Assembly: GCA_036504075.1 (NCBI GenBank)
Contig: DASXVX010000055.1
Location: 124,001-188,000, forward strand
Length of the DNA: 64,000 bases
Direction: 5' to 3'
Source: DASXVX01 sp036504075
GTDB taxonomy: Bacteria > Bacillota > Sulfobacillia > Symbiobacteriales > Symbiobacteriaceae
Position numbers and translations under genes: made by a program. Under the pieces are notes generated by a model that saw only the letters and a program-made list of their open reading frames with translations, made no database searches and had not been told where the DNA came from. Shown here piece by piece: positions 16,044 through 24,444 of the stretch (positions are counted from its first letter, which is position 1; the number at the start of each line of letters is the position of its first letter).

Positions 16044-16078
16044 AAACGCACCCGAAGCCGGTCGGCTCGGGTGCGTTT
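16044..16078. terminator. Bidirectional terminator between convergent genes
   Basis: A perfect 12-bp stem AAACGCACCCGA / TCGGGTGCGTTT encloses an inner GCC-GGTC-GGC hairpin. It lies between the DUF4179-like gene (+) and the last gene of the SigY-like operon (-), with A/T ends serving both directions. Confidence 0.85.
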
Positions 16079-16277
16079 ACGTTCTTGCTGAACCCCGCCG
16101 CACGACCCACCAGTAGAGGAGCAACGCCCCCGGGCAGTGGACGAGCCCCACCAGGCCCCACAGCCACGGCCGGGCGCCCCGCCTCCGGGCGTCCAGGAAC
16201 AGCCAGGTGCCCTGGCTCAACAGGATAGCGGCGATGACCACCCACCCATACCACGGGATGACCCGCAGGTCACTCAT
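16077..16277 (-). CDS. SigY anti-sigma component, YxlD/YxlE-like small membrane protein
   Basis: A 66-residue protein with two membrane helices (WVVIAAILLSQGTWLFLDA and LWGLVGLVHCPGALLLYWWVV) separated by a charged turn, the layout of PLDc_N-type small proteins such as Bacillus YxlD and YxlE. In B. subtilis these small proteins restrain SigY. It overlaps the preceding gene as ATGA and is the last gene of the leftward operon. Assignment rests on size, topology and operon context. Confidence 0.65.
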   Translation of the reverse strand: MSDLRVIPWYGWVVIAAILLSQGTWLFLDARRRGARPWLWGLVGLVHCPGALLLYWWVVRRGSART

Positions 16278-16585
16278 TCCGTCACCCGCTTCCGCCCGAA
16301 AATCGCAGCCGAAACCAGGAGCCCGACCAGCCCGACGCCCTGGGCGATAAAGAACCAGACCGGCTGCCGGCTCATGGGGTAAAGCACGCCGGCCAGAATC
16401 ACGACCGCGACGGCCCAGAAGCGGACCAGGTCTCGCAGCGTTTCCCGCCGCTGCTCCCGCTGGACCTCGACGGCCAGCATCTGCAAGGTTTCCAGGCGGG
16501 GGGGCTCTTCGCCGTTCAGGTCGCTGATGGCGTCCAGCCCGGCCCGCAGTTGCGCTTCCCAGTCGCTTTTCCCATCAGGCTTCAT
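16274..16585 (-). CDS. YxlC-like anti-SigY membrane protein
   Basis: A 103-residue protein: about 50 charged cytoplasmic residues (EVQREQRRETLRDLVRFW leads into the membrane) followed by two membrane helices. Length and position directly after an ECF sigma gene match YxlC (DUF5345-type), a negative regulator of SigY. AAAGGAG precedes the ATG, which overlaps the end of the sigma gene by 11 bases. It probably binds the sigma factor through its N-terminal part. The family call is by context and topology. Confidence 0.65.
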   Translation of the reverse strand: MKPDGKSDWEAQLRAGLDAISDLNGEEPPRLETLQMLAVEVQREQRRETLRDLVRFWAVAVVILAGVLYPMSRQPVWFFIAQGVGLVGLLVSAAIFGRKRVTE

Positions 16586-17096
16586 CGTCAGTCAGCTCCT
16601 TTCGCAAGCTGCGGATGCCATTAAAGATCCGGGACTTCACGGTGCCGACCGGAATGTGCATCCACTCGGCGATCTCTTCGTACGTGTAGCCGTGGTAGTG
16701 CTTCAGCACCAGCGGCATCGCCACGTCCCGAGGCAGGTCGGCCAGCCGCTCCATCATATCCTGCCATTCCGGTCCGGGCCCGTCGCCCTCCGGCAGCAGC
16801 ACTTCAAGCGCTTCCGCCTGCACCCGCCGCTCCCGCCGGCGGCTACGGAGCACATCCATGTACAGGTGCGTGGCGATGGCGATCAACCAGGTGCTGAACT
16901 TGGAGCGGCCCGAGAACTGGCCGATTTTCTGGATCGCCCGGATCATCGTCTCCTGGGTCAGGTCTTCGGCCAGGGTCCGGTCCAGCGTCACCGTAACCAG
17001 GTACTTCTTGACGGACAGGTAATTCGCCTGGAGGAGCCGGGACAGGGATGCGGCATCGCCGCGCTGGGCCAGCCGGATCAGCGCCGCATCCTCCAT
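16575..17096 (-). CDS. sigY: ECF sigma factor, SigY-like
   Basis: A sigma factor of 173 residues. Region 2 has LAEDLTQETMIRAIQKIGQF and FSTWLIAIATHLYMDVLRSRRR; region 4 has MPLVLKHYHGYTYEEIAEWM and IPVGTVKSRIFNGIRSLRKE. The sequence, the two downstream small membrane proteins and the upstream ABC pair all match the Bacillus sigY-yxlCDEFG gene set, although here the ABC genes come first. ATG 17096 has AGGTGA upstream; GTG 17105 is an alternative. A SigY-like promoter lies before the first gene of the operon, so the factor probably drives its own transcription. The natural inducer is not evident. Confidence 0.82.
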   Translation of the reverse strand: MEDAALIRLAQRGDAASLSRLLQANYLSVKKYLVTVTLDRTLAEDLTQETMIRAIQKIGQFSGRSKFSTWLIAIATHLYMDVLRSRRRERRVQAEALEVLLPEGDGPGPEWQDMMERLADLPRDVAMPLVLKHYHGYTYEEIAEWMHIPVGTVKSRIFNGIRSLRKELTDDEA

Positions 17097-17117
17097 CCGC
17101 TTCACCTGCCTGTCGAT

Positions 17118-17951
17118 TTACTTGATCTGACTTTCGAAGAGATAGCCGCGGTCCATGTGCCTCGTCAGTTGCCAAAGCAGCGCCCCGTTGATGACAGCCA
17201 GCACAAGGCCGATGACGGTCACGAGCCCGGTGTCCAGCAGCAGCAGGCCGCTGACCTGGCCGAACAGCAGCAGAATCGCCGGCAGCACCAGCAGCGCGCC
17301 CGACTGGTACGCCCCCTGGAACGTGGTCGACCGGGCGCTGACATAGACGGTCACAAAGATCGTCAGGAGGCTGACCATGGGGATCACCAGCAGCATGAGC
17401 GGCAGCCAGTTCCAGCGGGGGAAGAAGAGGCCGTGGAACAGCGACCAGCCGGCGGCGTTCAGGGAGATTGCGCAGAGCACAAACGTGCCGAACGAGAGGC
17501 CGACGGCGGGCACGAAGGCGGCCAGCGCCTTGCCCAGGAAGAGGCTGAACAGGTCCACCGGCGCGAAGAGCAGCGTCTCCAGCGTGGAGCGCTCTTTTTC
17601 GCCGGCAAAGCTGTCGGCGCTGATGACGCTGGCGGTCATGAGCGGAATCAGCAGGAAGAACGGCGCGAACAGGTAGTTGCCCACCAGGTAAGCGACCTGA
17701 TGGACCAGCGACGGCAGACCGATCAGCGTGCTCTTCAGTGCCGACGGCGGAATCCGCTCCACCCATTTGACCATCTGGTCGGTGTTGTTCATGCTGCCCA
17801 TGCCGAAATGGGCCAGCAGGCCGACGAACGCCGTCGGGATTACGATGCCCAGCACGAGCGGGATGATGACCATGGGCAGCCAGACCTGGATGTTCGCCGT
17901 AATGGCGCGCATATCTTTCCACGCAATGGCCCAAACCGCCTGCTTATTCAT
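17118..17951 (-). CDS. ABC-2 type transporter permease, YxlG-like
   Basis: A 277-residue permease with six hydrophobic segments and the cytoplasmic start NKQAVWAIAWKDMRAITANIQVWLPM typical of ABC-2/NatB-like proteins. The stretch SADSFAGEKERSTLETLLFAPV is the conserved cytoplasmic loop of this family. It overlaps the ATPase gene upstream by 8 bases (ATGAATAA) and is followed after a short gap by the sigma gene. With that ATPase it would form an exporter; in the SigY system the transporter is usually thought to serve toxin or sodium export, but no substrate can be read from the sequence. Confidence 0.85.
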   Translation of the reverse strand: MNKQAVWAIAWKDMRAITANIQVWLPMVIIPLVLGIVIPTAFVGLLAHFGMGSMNNTDQMVKWVERIPPSALKSTLIGLPSLVHQVAYLVGNYLFAPFFLLIPLMTASVISADSFAGEKERSTLETLLFAPVDLFSLFLGKALAAFVPAVGLSFGTFVLCAISLNAAGWSLFHGLFFPRWNWLPLMLLVIPMVSLLTIFVTVYVSARSTTFQGAYQSGALLVLPAILLLFGQVSGLLLLDTGLVTVIGLVLAVINGALLWQLTRHMDRGYLFESQIK

Positions 17952-18858
17952 GATGGGCCACCTCCCGAATCTTGAAATAGATGGACTCCAGGTCCTGCCC
18001 GGTCACGGCAGCCGTGTAGACCGACGCCTCGGCGGACAGTTGCCGCAGCAGGGCCGGCACGGCCTGCTTGCCGGGCAGGGTAAACTCGATGCGGTTCGTG
18101 CTCAGGCGTCGGGCCGGGACGGACCGGTAGGTCTCGCCGGTCAGCGGCAGGTCGGTCTCCACTTCGAGGCTGATGTCGGTGAGGTATTTCGCCTCCAGTT
18201 CGGCCAGCGTGCCCTGCTCGATGAGCCGGCCCCCGTCCAGGAAGAGATACCGGTGGCAGACCCGCTCCAACTGCGCCAGCAGGTGGGAGCAGAGGATCAT
18301 GGTGGTTCCGTCCCGCCGGTTCAGGCTGACAATCGCTTCCAGCACCATCCGGATGCCTTCCGGGTCGAGGCCGTTGGTGGGCTCGTCCAAAAAGAGAATC
18401 TCCGGGCGGTGCAGCAGCGCTTTGGCGAGGCCGAGGCGCTTTTTCATGCCCGTCGAGTAGGTGCCGACTTTCCGGGTAGCCGCATCTAGCAGGCCGAACT
18501 CGGCCAGCAGTTCCCCGGCCCGGCCGGCTTCGGTTACGCCGTAGAGCTTGGCATAGAACTGCAGGTTCTGCAGGCCGGTCATGTGGACGTAGAAGGCAGC
18601 CGACTCGGTCAGGATGCCGCTGGCGGCGCGGATGGCGTCGCCGTCGTGGGCGGCGTCGTAGCCGTTCACCCGGATGGACCCGGCGTCGGGCCGGATGACG
18701 CCGTTAATCAGGCGAATGGTGGTCGTTTTGCCGGAGCCGTTCGGCCCGAGAAGGCCGGCGATTTCGCCCCGACGGACCTGGAAGGAGAAATCGCTTAGCA
18801 CCGGGCGCCCGTCAAAGGACTTGGTCACCTGGGAAAGTTCAATCAAAGTCTCGCTCAT
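17944..18858 (-). CDS. ABC transporter ATP-binding protein, YxlF-like
   Basis: A 304-residue ATPase with all motifs: Walker A GPNGSGKTT (about residues 38-46), signature YSTGMKKRLGLAKALL, Walker B EILFLDEPTNGLD and an H-loop CSHLL. The C-terminal 80 residues are the extra domain of drug/Nat-type ATPases. It is the first gene of the leftward five-gene SigY-like operon and overlaps the permease. A SigY-type promoter lies 21 bases upstream. GGTGATAAAAA precedes the ATG, a modest ribosome binding site. Confidence 0.9.
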   Translation of the reverse strand: MSETLIELSQVTKSFDGRPVLSDFSFQVRRGEIAGLLGPNGSGKTTTIRLINGVIRPDAGSIRVNGYDAAHDGDAIRAASGILTESAAFYVHMTGLQNLQFYAKLYGVTEAGRAGELLAEFGLLDAATRKVGTYSTGMKKRLGLAKALLHRPEILFLDEPTNGLDPEGIRMVLEAIVSLNRRDGTTMILCSHLLAQLERVCHRYLFLDGGRLIEQGTLAELEAKYLTDISLEVETDLPLTGETYRSVPARRLSTNRIEFTLPGKQAVPALLRQLSAEASVYTAAVTGQDLESIYFKIREVAHHE

Positions 18859-18878
18859 TTTTTATCACCTGCCGGTCA

Positions 18879-18904
18879 GACGCTTCCCGAGGATAAAGAG
18901 TTCA
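18879..18904 (-). promoter_or_regulatory. Putative SigY-dependent autoregulatory promoter
   Basis: Reading leftward, TGAACTC and CGTC are separated by 15 bases, close to the B. subtilis SigY promoter pattern (TGAACGC and CGTC, about 16 apart). It is the only such site seen before the operon and sits 21 bases ahead of the first start codon. Confidence 0.6.
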
Positions 18905-18970
18905 TGGGGTCGGGAAAAAAGTTTGGCGACCTGTCTATTTCTTCCACAATACAAACAGGCATAAAGCATA

Positions 18971-18976
18971 TATAAT
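18971..18976 (+). promoter_or_regulatory. -10 element of the chemoreceptor gene
   Basis: TATAAT in an AT-rich segment, 36 bases before the GTG start. The -35 is weak (ATACAA), and no SigD-type motif is visible. Confidence 0.45.
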
Positions 18977-19012
18977 GGCACATACATACAAGTAGACCAA
19001 GGAGGCACAAAG

Positions 19013-20881
19013 GTGGGCAGAAACCTGCGGCTTTCGATCCTGGCCAAGCTCGTTGCATCGTCTTTCGTACTACTGCTCTTCCTGGGACTCGTCGGTTTAG
19101 GGGGATACCGCACCAGCGAGGATGCGCAGACCGAACTGGCCATCGATCACCGGCAAGCGACTTTGGCGTTGCTGTCGCAGCGGGCCCAGGCCATCGTCTT
19201 CCGCCAGGCTACCGCGATCCGGAGCTACCTGTTGTTCGCTGACGATAAGTACGCCCACGACTACGACGTTGCCGGTGACGACGTGAAGAAGGTGATTGGC
19301 GAAGCCCAACAGATCGCCGTCACCGCACAGACGCAGGCCGAGCTTAAAGCACTGCTCGCATCGGAAACCGAATATATCCAAGCCGGACAGCGGGTTAACG
19401 CCACGCTGAGCTCCGGCAAGCGCGATGAAGCGCTTGAGATTCTGAGCCGCGACGTGGTTCCGCTGCTAACCAGGGTAATGAACCAGACGGCTGCACTGAC
19501 AGACCGACTCACAAGCGAATCGGTGGAGCGTAACCGGCAATCCAACATCAACATCGACAAGGCCCAACGGATGATGCTCGGTGAGCTGTTGGCTGCCGTG
19601 ATCATCGGCCTGTTCCTTTCCATCGTGATGGCCCGAAGCCTGAGCGCCCCCATCCGGCGCCTGGCCCTGACCACTGCCCGGGTCGCCGACGGCGATCTCA
19701 CGGTGGAGCCCCTTTCCGTATCGATGAACGACGAGGTTGCTGACGTGACCGTTGCATTCAATCGAATGGTCGCGAACCTGCAGGGTCTGCTGCGAAACGT
19801 GACGGCCTCAAGTCAGTCCGTGTCTGGCGCCGCCCAGCAGTTGCAGGGCACCACCGCACAGATGGCCGAATCGGCCGGGGAAGTGACCCGGGCCGTCGGC
19901 CAGGTAGCCGGGGGCGCCGCCTCCCAGTCGGACGCGGCCCAGCGCACGAACGGGATCGTCGCACAACTGCAGAGCGCCATCGCCCAGATTGCCGCCGGGG
20001 CGCAGGAGCAAGCCGGCAGCGCCCAGGCCACTGCCCGCCTGGTCGATGTGATGGTTTCTGCTGTCTCGGAAGCCCGCGACACCGCCGGCAGCGTGGCTGC
20101 CCTGGCGGAGCAGGCCAGAGCGGCGGCAGAATCCGGCGGGCAGGTCGTGGAGCGGGCCGCCGAGGGCATGACGCGGATTCACGCGGCCGTGCAGACCTCG
20201 GCCGAGCATATTCAGAAGCTCGGGCAGGTCTCGTCGGAGATCGGTGTGATCACGACGGCCATCAGCGCCATCGCGGGCCAGACGAATCTGCTCGCCCTGA
20301 ATGCCGCCATTGAAGCGGCCCGTGCCGGCGAGGGCGGCCGGGGCTTCGCAGTGGTGGCCGAGGAAGTACGCAAGCTGGCGGAACGGTCCTCCAAGTCCGC
20401 CACCGAGATCGCCGGGCTGATCCAAAGTATACAGAGTGGTACCGGCCAGGCCGTGGAGAGTATGAACCAGGTGACCGCCGAAGTAGGCCAGGGCGCCGCC
20501 CTGACGCAGGATACCGGCCGGGCTCTCCGTGAGATTCGGGGTGTGGTGGAACGGACGGCGCACGACGTCCGGACGATCACCGGGGCCGTGAATCGGATCG
20601 ACACGGCCACCGGCGAGGTGACCCGGGCTGTGAACAACATCGCGGCATCGACCGAGGAGAACACCGCCGCCACCGAGCAGATGGCTGCCGGCTCCGACCA
20701 GGTCAACGAAGCCATCCAGGACATTGCCGCCATCTCGGAAGAGAACGCGGCTGCTGCGGAGGAAGTCTCCGCCTCCATGGAAGAGCTGAACGCCGGCAGC
20801 GAAGCCGTTGCTGACGCAGCGGCCCGGCTCGGGCAGGTCTCCCGTGAGCTGCAGGAGCAGGTCAGCCGGTTTAAGCTGTAG
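19013..20881 (+). CDS. Methyl-accepting chemotaxis protein
   Basis: A transmembrane chemoreceptor of 622 residues. Membrane helix 1 is at about residues 10-32 (LVASSFVLLLFLGLVGLGGY); a four-helix-bundle sensor domain follows, then membrane helix 2 (LLAAVIIGLFLSIVM, about 192-208), a HAMP domain (SLSAPIRRLALTTARVADGD) and a long cytoplasmic signalling coiled coil. The hairpin tip that contacts CheA and CheW is intact: AISAIAGQTNLLALNAAIEA followed by RAGEGGRGFAVVAEEVRKLAERS. Start GTG 19013 follows GGAGGCACAAAG. The ligand is unknown; the sensor is of the generic 4HB_MCP kind. Confidence 0.93.
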   Translation: MGRNLRLSILAKLVASSFVLLLFLGLVGLGGYRTSEDAQTELAIDHRQATLALLSQRAQAIVFRQATAIRSYLLFADDKYAHDYDVAGDDVKKVIGEAQQIAVTAQTQAELKALLASETEYIQAGQRVNATLSSGKRDEALEILSRDVVPLLTRVMNQTAALTDRLTSESVERNRQSNINIDKAQRMMLGELLAAVIIGLFLSIVMARSLSAPIRRLALTTARVADGDLTVEPLSVSMNDEVADVTVAFNRMVANLQGLLRNVTASSQSVSGAAQQLQGTTAQMAESAGEVTRAVGQVAGGAASQSDAAQRTNGIVAQLQSAIAQIAAGAQEQAGSAQATARLVDVMVSAVSEARDTAGSVAALAEQARAAAESGGQVVERAAEGMTRIHAAVQTSAEHIQKLGQVSSEIGVITTAISAIAGQTNLLALNAAIEAARAGEGGRGFAVVAEEVRKLAERSSKSATEIAGLIQSIQSGTGQAVESMNQVTAEVGQGAALTQDTGRALREIRGVVERTAHDVRTITGAVNRIDTATGEVTRAVNNIAASTEENTAATEQMAAGSDQVNEAIQDIAAISEENAAAAEEVSASMEELNAGSEAVADAAARLGQVSRELQEQVSRFKL

Positions 20882-20914
20882 ACGACGTGGGACACCATGT
20901 GGAGGAATCACGCC

Positions 20915-22876
20915 GTGAAAAAGAACTTTCCCGTCACCCAAGTGGAGCGAGACTATCACATTGATGAACGGCTGATCTCAGAAACCGACCCTCGGGGCAT
21001 TGTTACCACCGCCAACACCTCCTTTTGCGAAGTCGCCGGCTATACGCAGGCGGAACTGGTTGGCCAGAATCATAACCTGGTCCGTCACCCGGACATGCCC
21101 CCGGAGGCATTCGCGGACCTGTGGCGCACTGTGAAGGCGGGCGAGCGTTGGGTGGGGGTCGTCAAGAACCGGTGCCAGAATGGCGATTACTACTGGGTGA
21201 AAGCCTTCATCTCTCCCGTCGTTCAGGCTGGCCGTATCGTCCGCTACCGCTCTGTGCGCAAGAAACCCACCCGCGCCGAGATCCGGGAAGCCGAAGCGCT
21301 GTATCAACGCATCAGGGCGGGAGAGCAGGGGCTCCTGGACACCCTGGCGGCCATTCGGGCCAGGACGAGCCCCGGCGAGCGCCTTGGCATCAGCGGACAA
21401 CTGATTCTGGTGGCCGGCTGGCCGCTTCTGCTCGCATTCGGTCTGCTCGCCGGGGCCGCTGCCGGCGCTCCGGCAGCCATTCTCTGGGGGTCCGCTGGTG
21501 CGGGGCTGCTGGTCTCGGTCGGACTGACCCGGCTCGTGTACCGCTGGCTCACGCAACCGCTGGCTGAACTCGCCCGGGCGATTACCGCCTTTGAGCAGGG
21601 CGACCTTTCCGCCCGCGCGGATGTGCCCGGGCAGTCGCGGTTTGGCGCCATCGCCCGGGTGATGAACCGGGCGCTCGACGGCGTGGAAGTGGCCCTCGCC
21701 GACATGGGACAAACGTTGGATGGCCTGGGGCGGGGCGAGTTTGGCCGCCGCATTGTGGCGACCTTGCCCGGCGAGTTGGAGCGCATCAAGACTGGCGCTA
21801 ACCGGGCCGCAGATCAGATCGAAACGACGGTGAACGCCCTCAACCTGCAACTCGCAGCCCTGGCTGACGGCCGGCTTGACGTGCACAAACAGATTTCGAC
21901 CGTCTCGGCGGAAGGCAAGTTCCGGGAGGCGCAGGAAAACGCCGTGACTGCCGCGGCGCGGTTGGCCGCTTTGCTGACGGAGCTGGTTGCTTCCAGCCGG
22001 GCGATGGCGACGGGCGACCTCACCCACCCGATTCGGCTTGAGGCGGCCGGGGAGCTTGCCACCTTGTGCGTTCATTTCAACGCCGCCCTTGAATCGCTCT
22101 CCGCAACGCTCTGCACCGTGCGCGACAACGCCCGGCATGTGGCCGAGGCTACCGCCGAAATCACCGGGGCGATCGAGGAGATCGCCGCCGGGGCAGGAAC
22201 GCAGATGGAAACGGTCGAACAGGTCACGACCTCGGTGCGGGAATCCGGCCAGACCATCGCCGAGATCGCGGCCACTACGGAGACTGCCAGCGCCAAGTCC
22301 CGAGAAACGGTCAGCACCGTCGAGGCCGGGCGCGCGAAAATGGCCCGCATGGTTGCGGTGGTGCAGTCCATTGCTGCCAGCAGCGAACAGGTCAGCAAAA
22401 TCATCGGTGTGATCGAATCCATCGCCAAACAGACCAACTTGCTCTCCCTCAACGCCGCCATTGAAGCCGCCCGTGCCGGCGAGAACGGGCGCGGATTCGC
22501 CGTGGTGGCGTCCGAAGTGGGCCAACTGGCCGCAAGTAGCGCCAAATCTGCCCAGGAGATCACCGGCCTCGTCCGGCAGGCCGTCACGGAGGCGCACCGG
22601 GCGGCGGAAAGCGTCACGGAAGTGTCGGCAGACATGGACCGCATCGAGTTAGCCGCCCGCGAGAGCAGCGACCTGTTGGGCCGCGCCGCCGCCGCCATGG
22701 AGCAGCAGCACGCGACCCTGGCGGCCATCGGCGACCACGCCTACAACCTCAGCCTGATCGCCCAGTCCAATGCCGCGTCGACCGAGCAACTCGCCGCCTC
22801 GGCCACCGAACTGGCCCGTATCGCGGAGGCCACTCGTCGGGAGGCGGACAGGTTCCGGACCGCCGCACCCGCATGA
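20915..22876 (+). CDS. PAS-containing, Aer-like methyl-accepting chemotaxis protein
   Basis: A 653-residue receptor with an N-terminal cytoplasmic PAS domain (about residues 12-120) that contains HNLVRHPDMPPEAFADLW and NRCQNGDYYWVKAF, the pattern of Aer-type redox/energy sensors. A hydrophobic hairpin follows (about 165-210: LILVAGWPLLLAFGLLAG), then HAMP segments, a second HAMP-like segment, and a signalling tip SIAKQTNLLSLNAAIEAARA. I chose GTG 20915 because GGAGG lies 9 bases upstream; ATG 20897 has no site. It follows the first receptor by 33 bases and is probably cotranscribed. No flagellar or che genes are in the window. Confidence 0.9.
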   Translation: MKKNFPVTQVERDYHIDERLISETDPRGIVTTANTSFCEVAGYTQAELVGQNHNLVRHPDMPPEAFADLWRTVKAGERWVGVVKNRCQNGDYYWVKAFISPVVQAGRIVRYRSVRKKPTRAEIREAEALYQRIRAGEQGLLDTLAAIRARTSPGERLGISGQLILVAGWPLLLAFGLLAGAAAGAPAAILWGSAGAGLLVSVGLTRLVYRWLTQPLAELARAITAFEQGDLSARADVPGQSRFGAIARVMNRALDGVEVALADMGQTLDGLGRGEFGRRIVATLPGELERIKTGANRAADQIETTVNALNLQLAALADGRLDVHKQISTVSAEGKFREAQENAVTAAARLAALLTELVASSRAMATGDLTHPIRLEAAGELATLCVHFNAALESLSATLCTVRDNARHVAEATAEITGAIEEIAAGAGTQMETVEQVTTSVRESGQTIAEIAATTETASAKSRETVSTVEAGRAKMARMVAVVQSIAASSEQVSKIIGVIESIAKQTNLLSLNAAIEAARAGENGRGFAVVASEVGQLAASSAKSAQEITGLVRQAVTEAHRAAESVTEVSADMDRIELAARESSDLLGRAAAAMEQQHATLAAIGDHAYNLSLIAQSNAASTEQLAASATELARIAEATRREADRFRTAAPA

Positions 22877-22957
22877 GCGCTGCCGGCCCGAACATGCACC
22901 GCGACGAGATATGTGGTACAATTTGGTTACTGTTCTGTGGAAAGGCGGATAACCTCC

Positions 22958-23728
22958 ATGACGCTGGAGCATCTGCTCTCTGAGATTGATAAGAAGAAAG
23001 CGACTTTGGACCGCCGGCGACCTTTACCTCCTGCCACGGTCTCTACCATTCTGGAAGCCGTTCGCCTTGAGTGGACGTACCATTCGAACGCATTGGAAGG
23101 CAATACCCTCACACTTCGTGAGACCCAGGTGGTCCTCCAGGGCCTTACAATCGGCGGCGGAAAAACGCTTCGGGAACACCTTGAAGTCATGAATCACGTC
23201 CAGGCGGTCGATTATCTTGAGGATGTGGTGCACCGCAAGGAGCCGCTGACAGAGTTCGTGGCTCGACAACTGCACGCCCTCATTCTCCGTGGGATCGATG
23301 ATGAGCACGCCGGCAAGTGGCGTACCGTGCCCGTAGCCATTACCGGTAGTGAACACGTACCCCCTGCCCCATCTGAGGTGCCTCCCCTCATGCATGACCT
23401 CTTTACGTGGTGCAATGGTGATGGAGAAACCGTTCATCCGGTCTGCCGAGCTGCCAGGTTCCACCACCGGTTCGTCTACATCCATCCATTTGTGGACGGT
23501 AACGGACGAACTGCCCGGCTGCTGACAAACCTGATTCTGATGGCAGTCGGGTATCCTCCCGCCATCATCAAGGCAGACCCCGATCGCCGCATCGCTTACC
23601 TGGATGCTTTGGAGGAGGCCAGCGTTCGCGGAGACCTGGTGCCGTTTGAACTGGTTGTCGCTCAAGCGGTGAATGAGAGTCTTGAACGTTATCTCAACTG
23701 GACCGGTGGATTGGGGAAAAGTGAATGA
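22958..23728 (+). CDS. Fic-family protein (AMP-transferase type)
   Basis: A 256-residue Fic protein that would transfer AMP (or another nucleotide part) onto target proteins. The full active-site motif HPFVDGNGRTAR is present at about residues 176-187, with the catalytic His. The N-terminal helix carries SNALEGN (about 43-49), the class II inhibitory motif [ST]xxxE[GN], so the enzyme should be held inactive by its own helix. The start ATG 22958 (MTLEHLL) follows AAAGGCGGA; the frame is open further up without support. An extended -10 (TGTGGTACAAT) lies upstream and a hairpin terminator downstream. No separate antitoxin gene is needed for this class. The targets are unknown. Confidence 0.9.
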   Translation: MTLEHLLSEIDKKKATLDRRRPLPPATVSTILEAVRLEWTYHSNALEGNTLTLRETQVVLQGLTIGGGKTLREHLEVMNHVQAVDYLEDVVHRKEPLTEFVARQLHALILRGIDDEHAGKWRTVPVAITGSEHVPPAPSEVPPLMHDLFTWCNGDGETVHPVCRAARFHHRFVYIHPFVDGNGRTARLLTNLILMAVGYPPAIIKADPDRRIAYLDALEEASVRGDLVPFELVVAQAVNESLERYLNWTGGLGKSE

Positions 23729-23734
23729 ACATGC

Positions 23735-23761
23735 AAGCCGCGAAGCAGTGCTTCGCGGCTT
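23735..23761 (+). terminator. Hairpin after the Fic gene
   Basis: A 12-bp stem AAGCCGCGAAGC / GCTTCGCGGCTT with a 3-base loop, 7 bases after the stop. The T-run is short (TTATC). Confidence 0.7.
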
Positions 23762-24444
23762 ATCTCATGTCTCATCGGACCGCTCAAGGGCGCTGTGCGG
23801 CCATGTGGTGACCTCTGAAAACGTCCCGGACATTACTTGGAAGTTACTTGGAGTTACTTGGAGTTACTTGGAGTTACTTGGCGTTACTTGGAAACCGCAA
23901 GCGATTACGCGGTCACTTTATGGAACCTGTTGCCGGGGGCATGACCTTACCTGGTGTTTACCCGGATTCTAAAGTGCTTCTCCCGCAAGCAATCTGGCGT
24001 TACCTGCTTACCTTAAGTCTCTTTCGCGGAATTCTATTCCCGGTCGTGCGGTGGTTTGTTCCCGCTCTGGGGGCACTGATTTTCGCACATCTGGAAACGC
24101 TCTTTGGGCATTCTCCAACGACGTAAGGCGATGATTCGCTGGTGGGTTTTCGCTTGGTCAGGGAAATCTCGGCATCTGTGAAGCGTTGTCCCCCGCGTTC
24201 CTTGGGGCACATGGATTTGCGGGGGTGTATTCTGAAACTACCCGATCCTTGTTGGAAATTACCTGGCCGGAGTGGGAATTACTTGCTCGTTGTTTGGAAT
24301 CACCTGGCCTATGTAACTGCGACGATCGGCATCTTTTCCGAGGATGGTGCCAGAAAGGCGACCGGTATTCCGGTCGCCTTTGCAGTTGTAGCCGGGACTA
24401 CCCGTTATGGTGAATTTTGTTCCGTAGAACACTGGGTTTTCACT
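23762..24444. repeat. Low-GC non-coding stretch with a decamer tandem repeat and a hairpin
   Basis: No gene was seen in about 680 bases. At 23831-23891 the unit AGTTACTTGG (with variants CATTACTTGG and CGTTACTTGG) is repeated six times head to tail. Diverged relatives (GAAATTACCTGG, GGAATTACTTGC, GGAATCACCTGG) recur at 24254-24307, so the array may once have been longer. At 24354-24381 a perfect 12-bp hairpin (AAAGGCGACCGG / CCGGTCGCCTTT) lies 64 bases beyond the stop of the leftward gene ending at 24445 and may terminate it. Confidence 0.6.

Noticed and set aside
16575..17975. A 482-codon rightward open frame across the SigY-like operon
   Set aside because: It is antisense to well-supported sigma and permease genes and is dominated by Gln/His/Arg.
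18948..18976. SigD-type (flagellar/chemotaxis) promoter before the chemoreceptor gene
   Set aside because: TATAAT is present, but no TAAA...GCCGATAT-like pair could be found.
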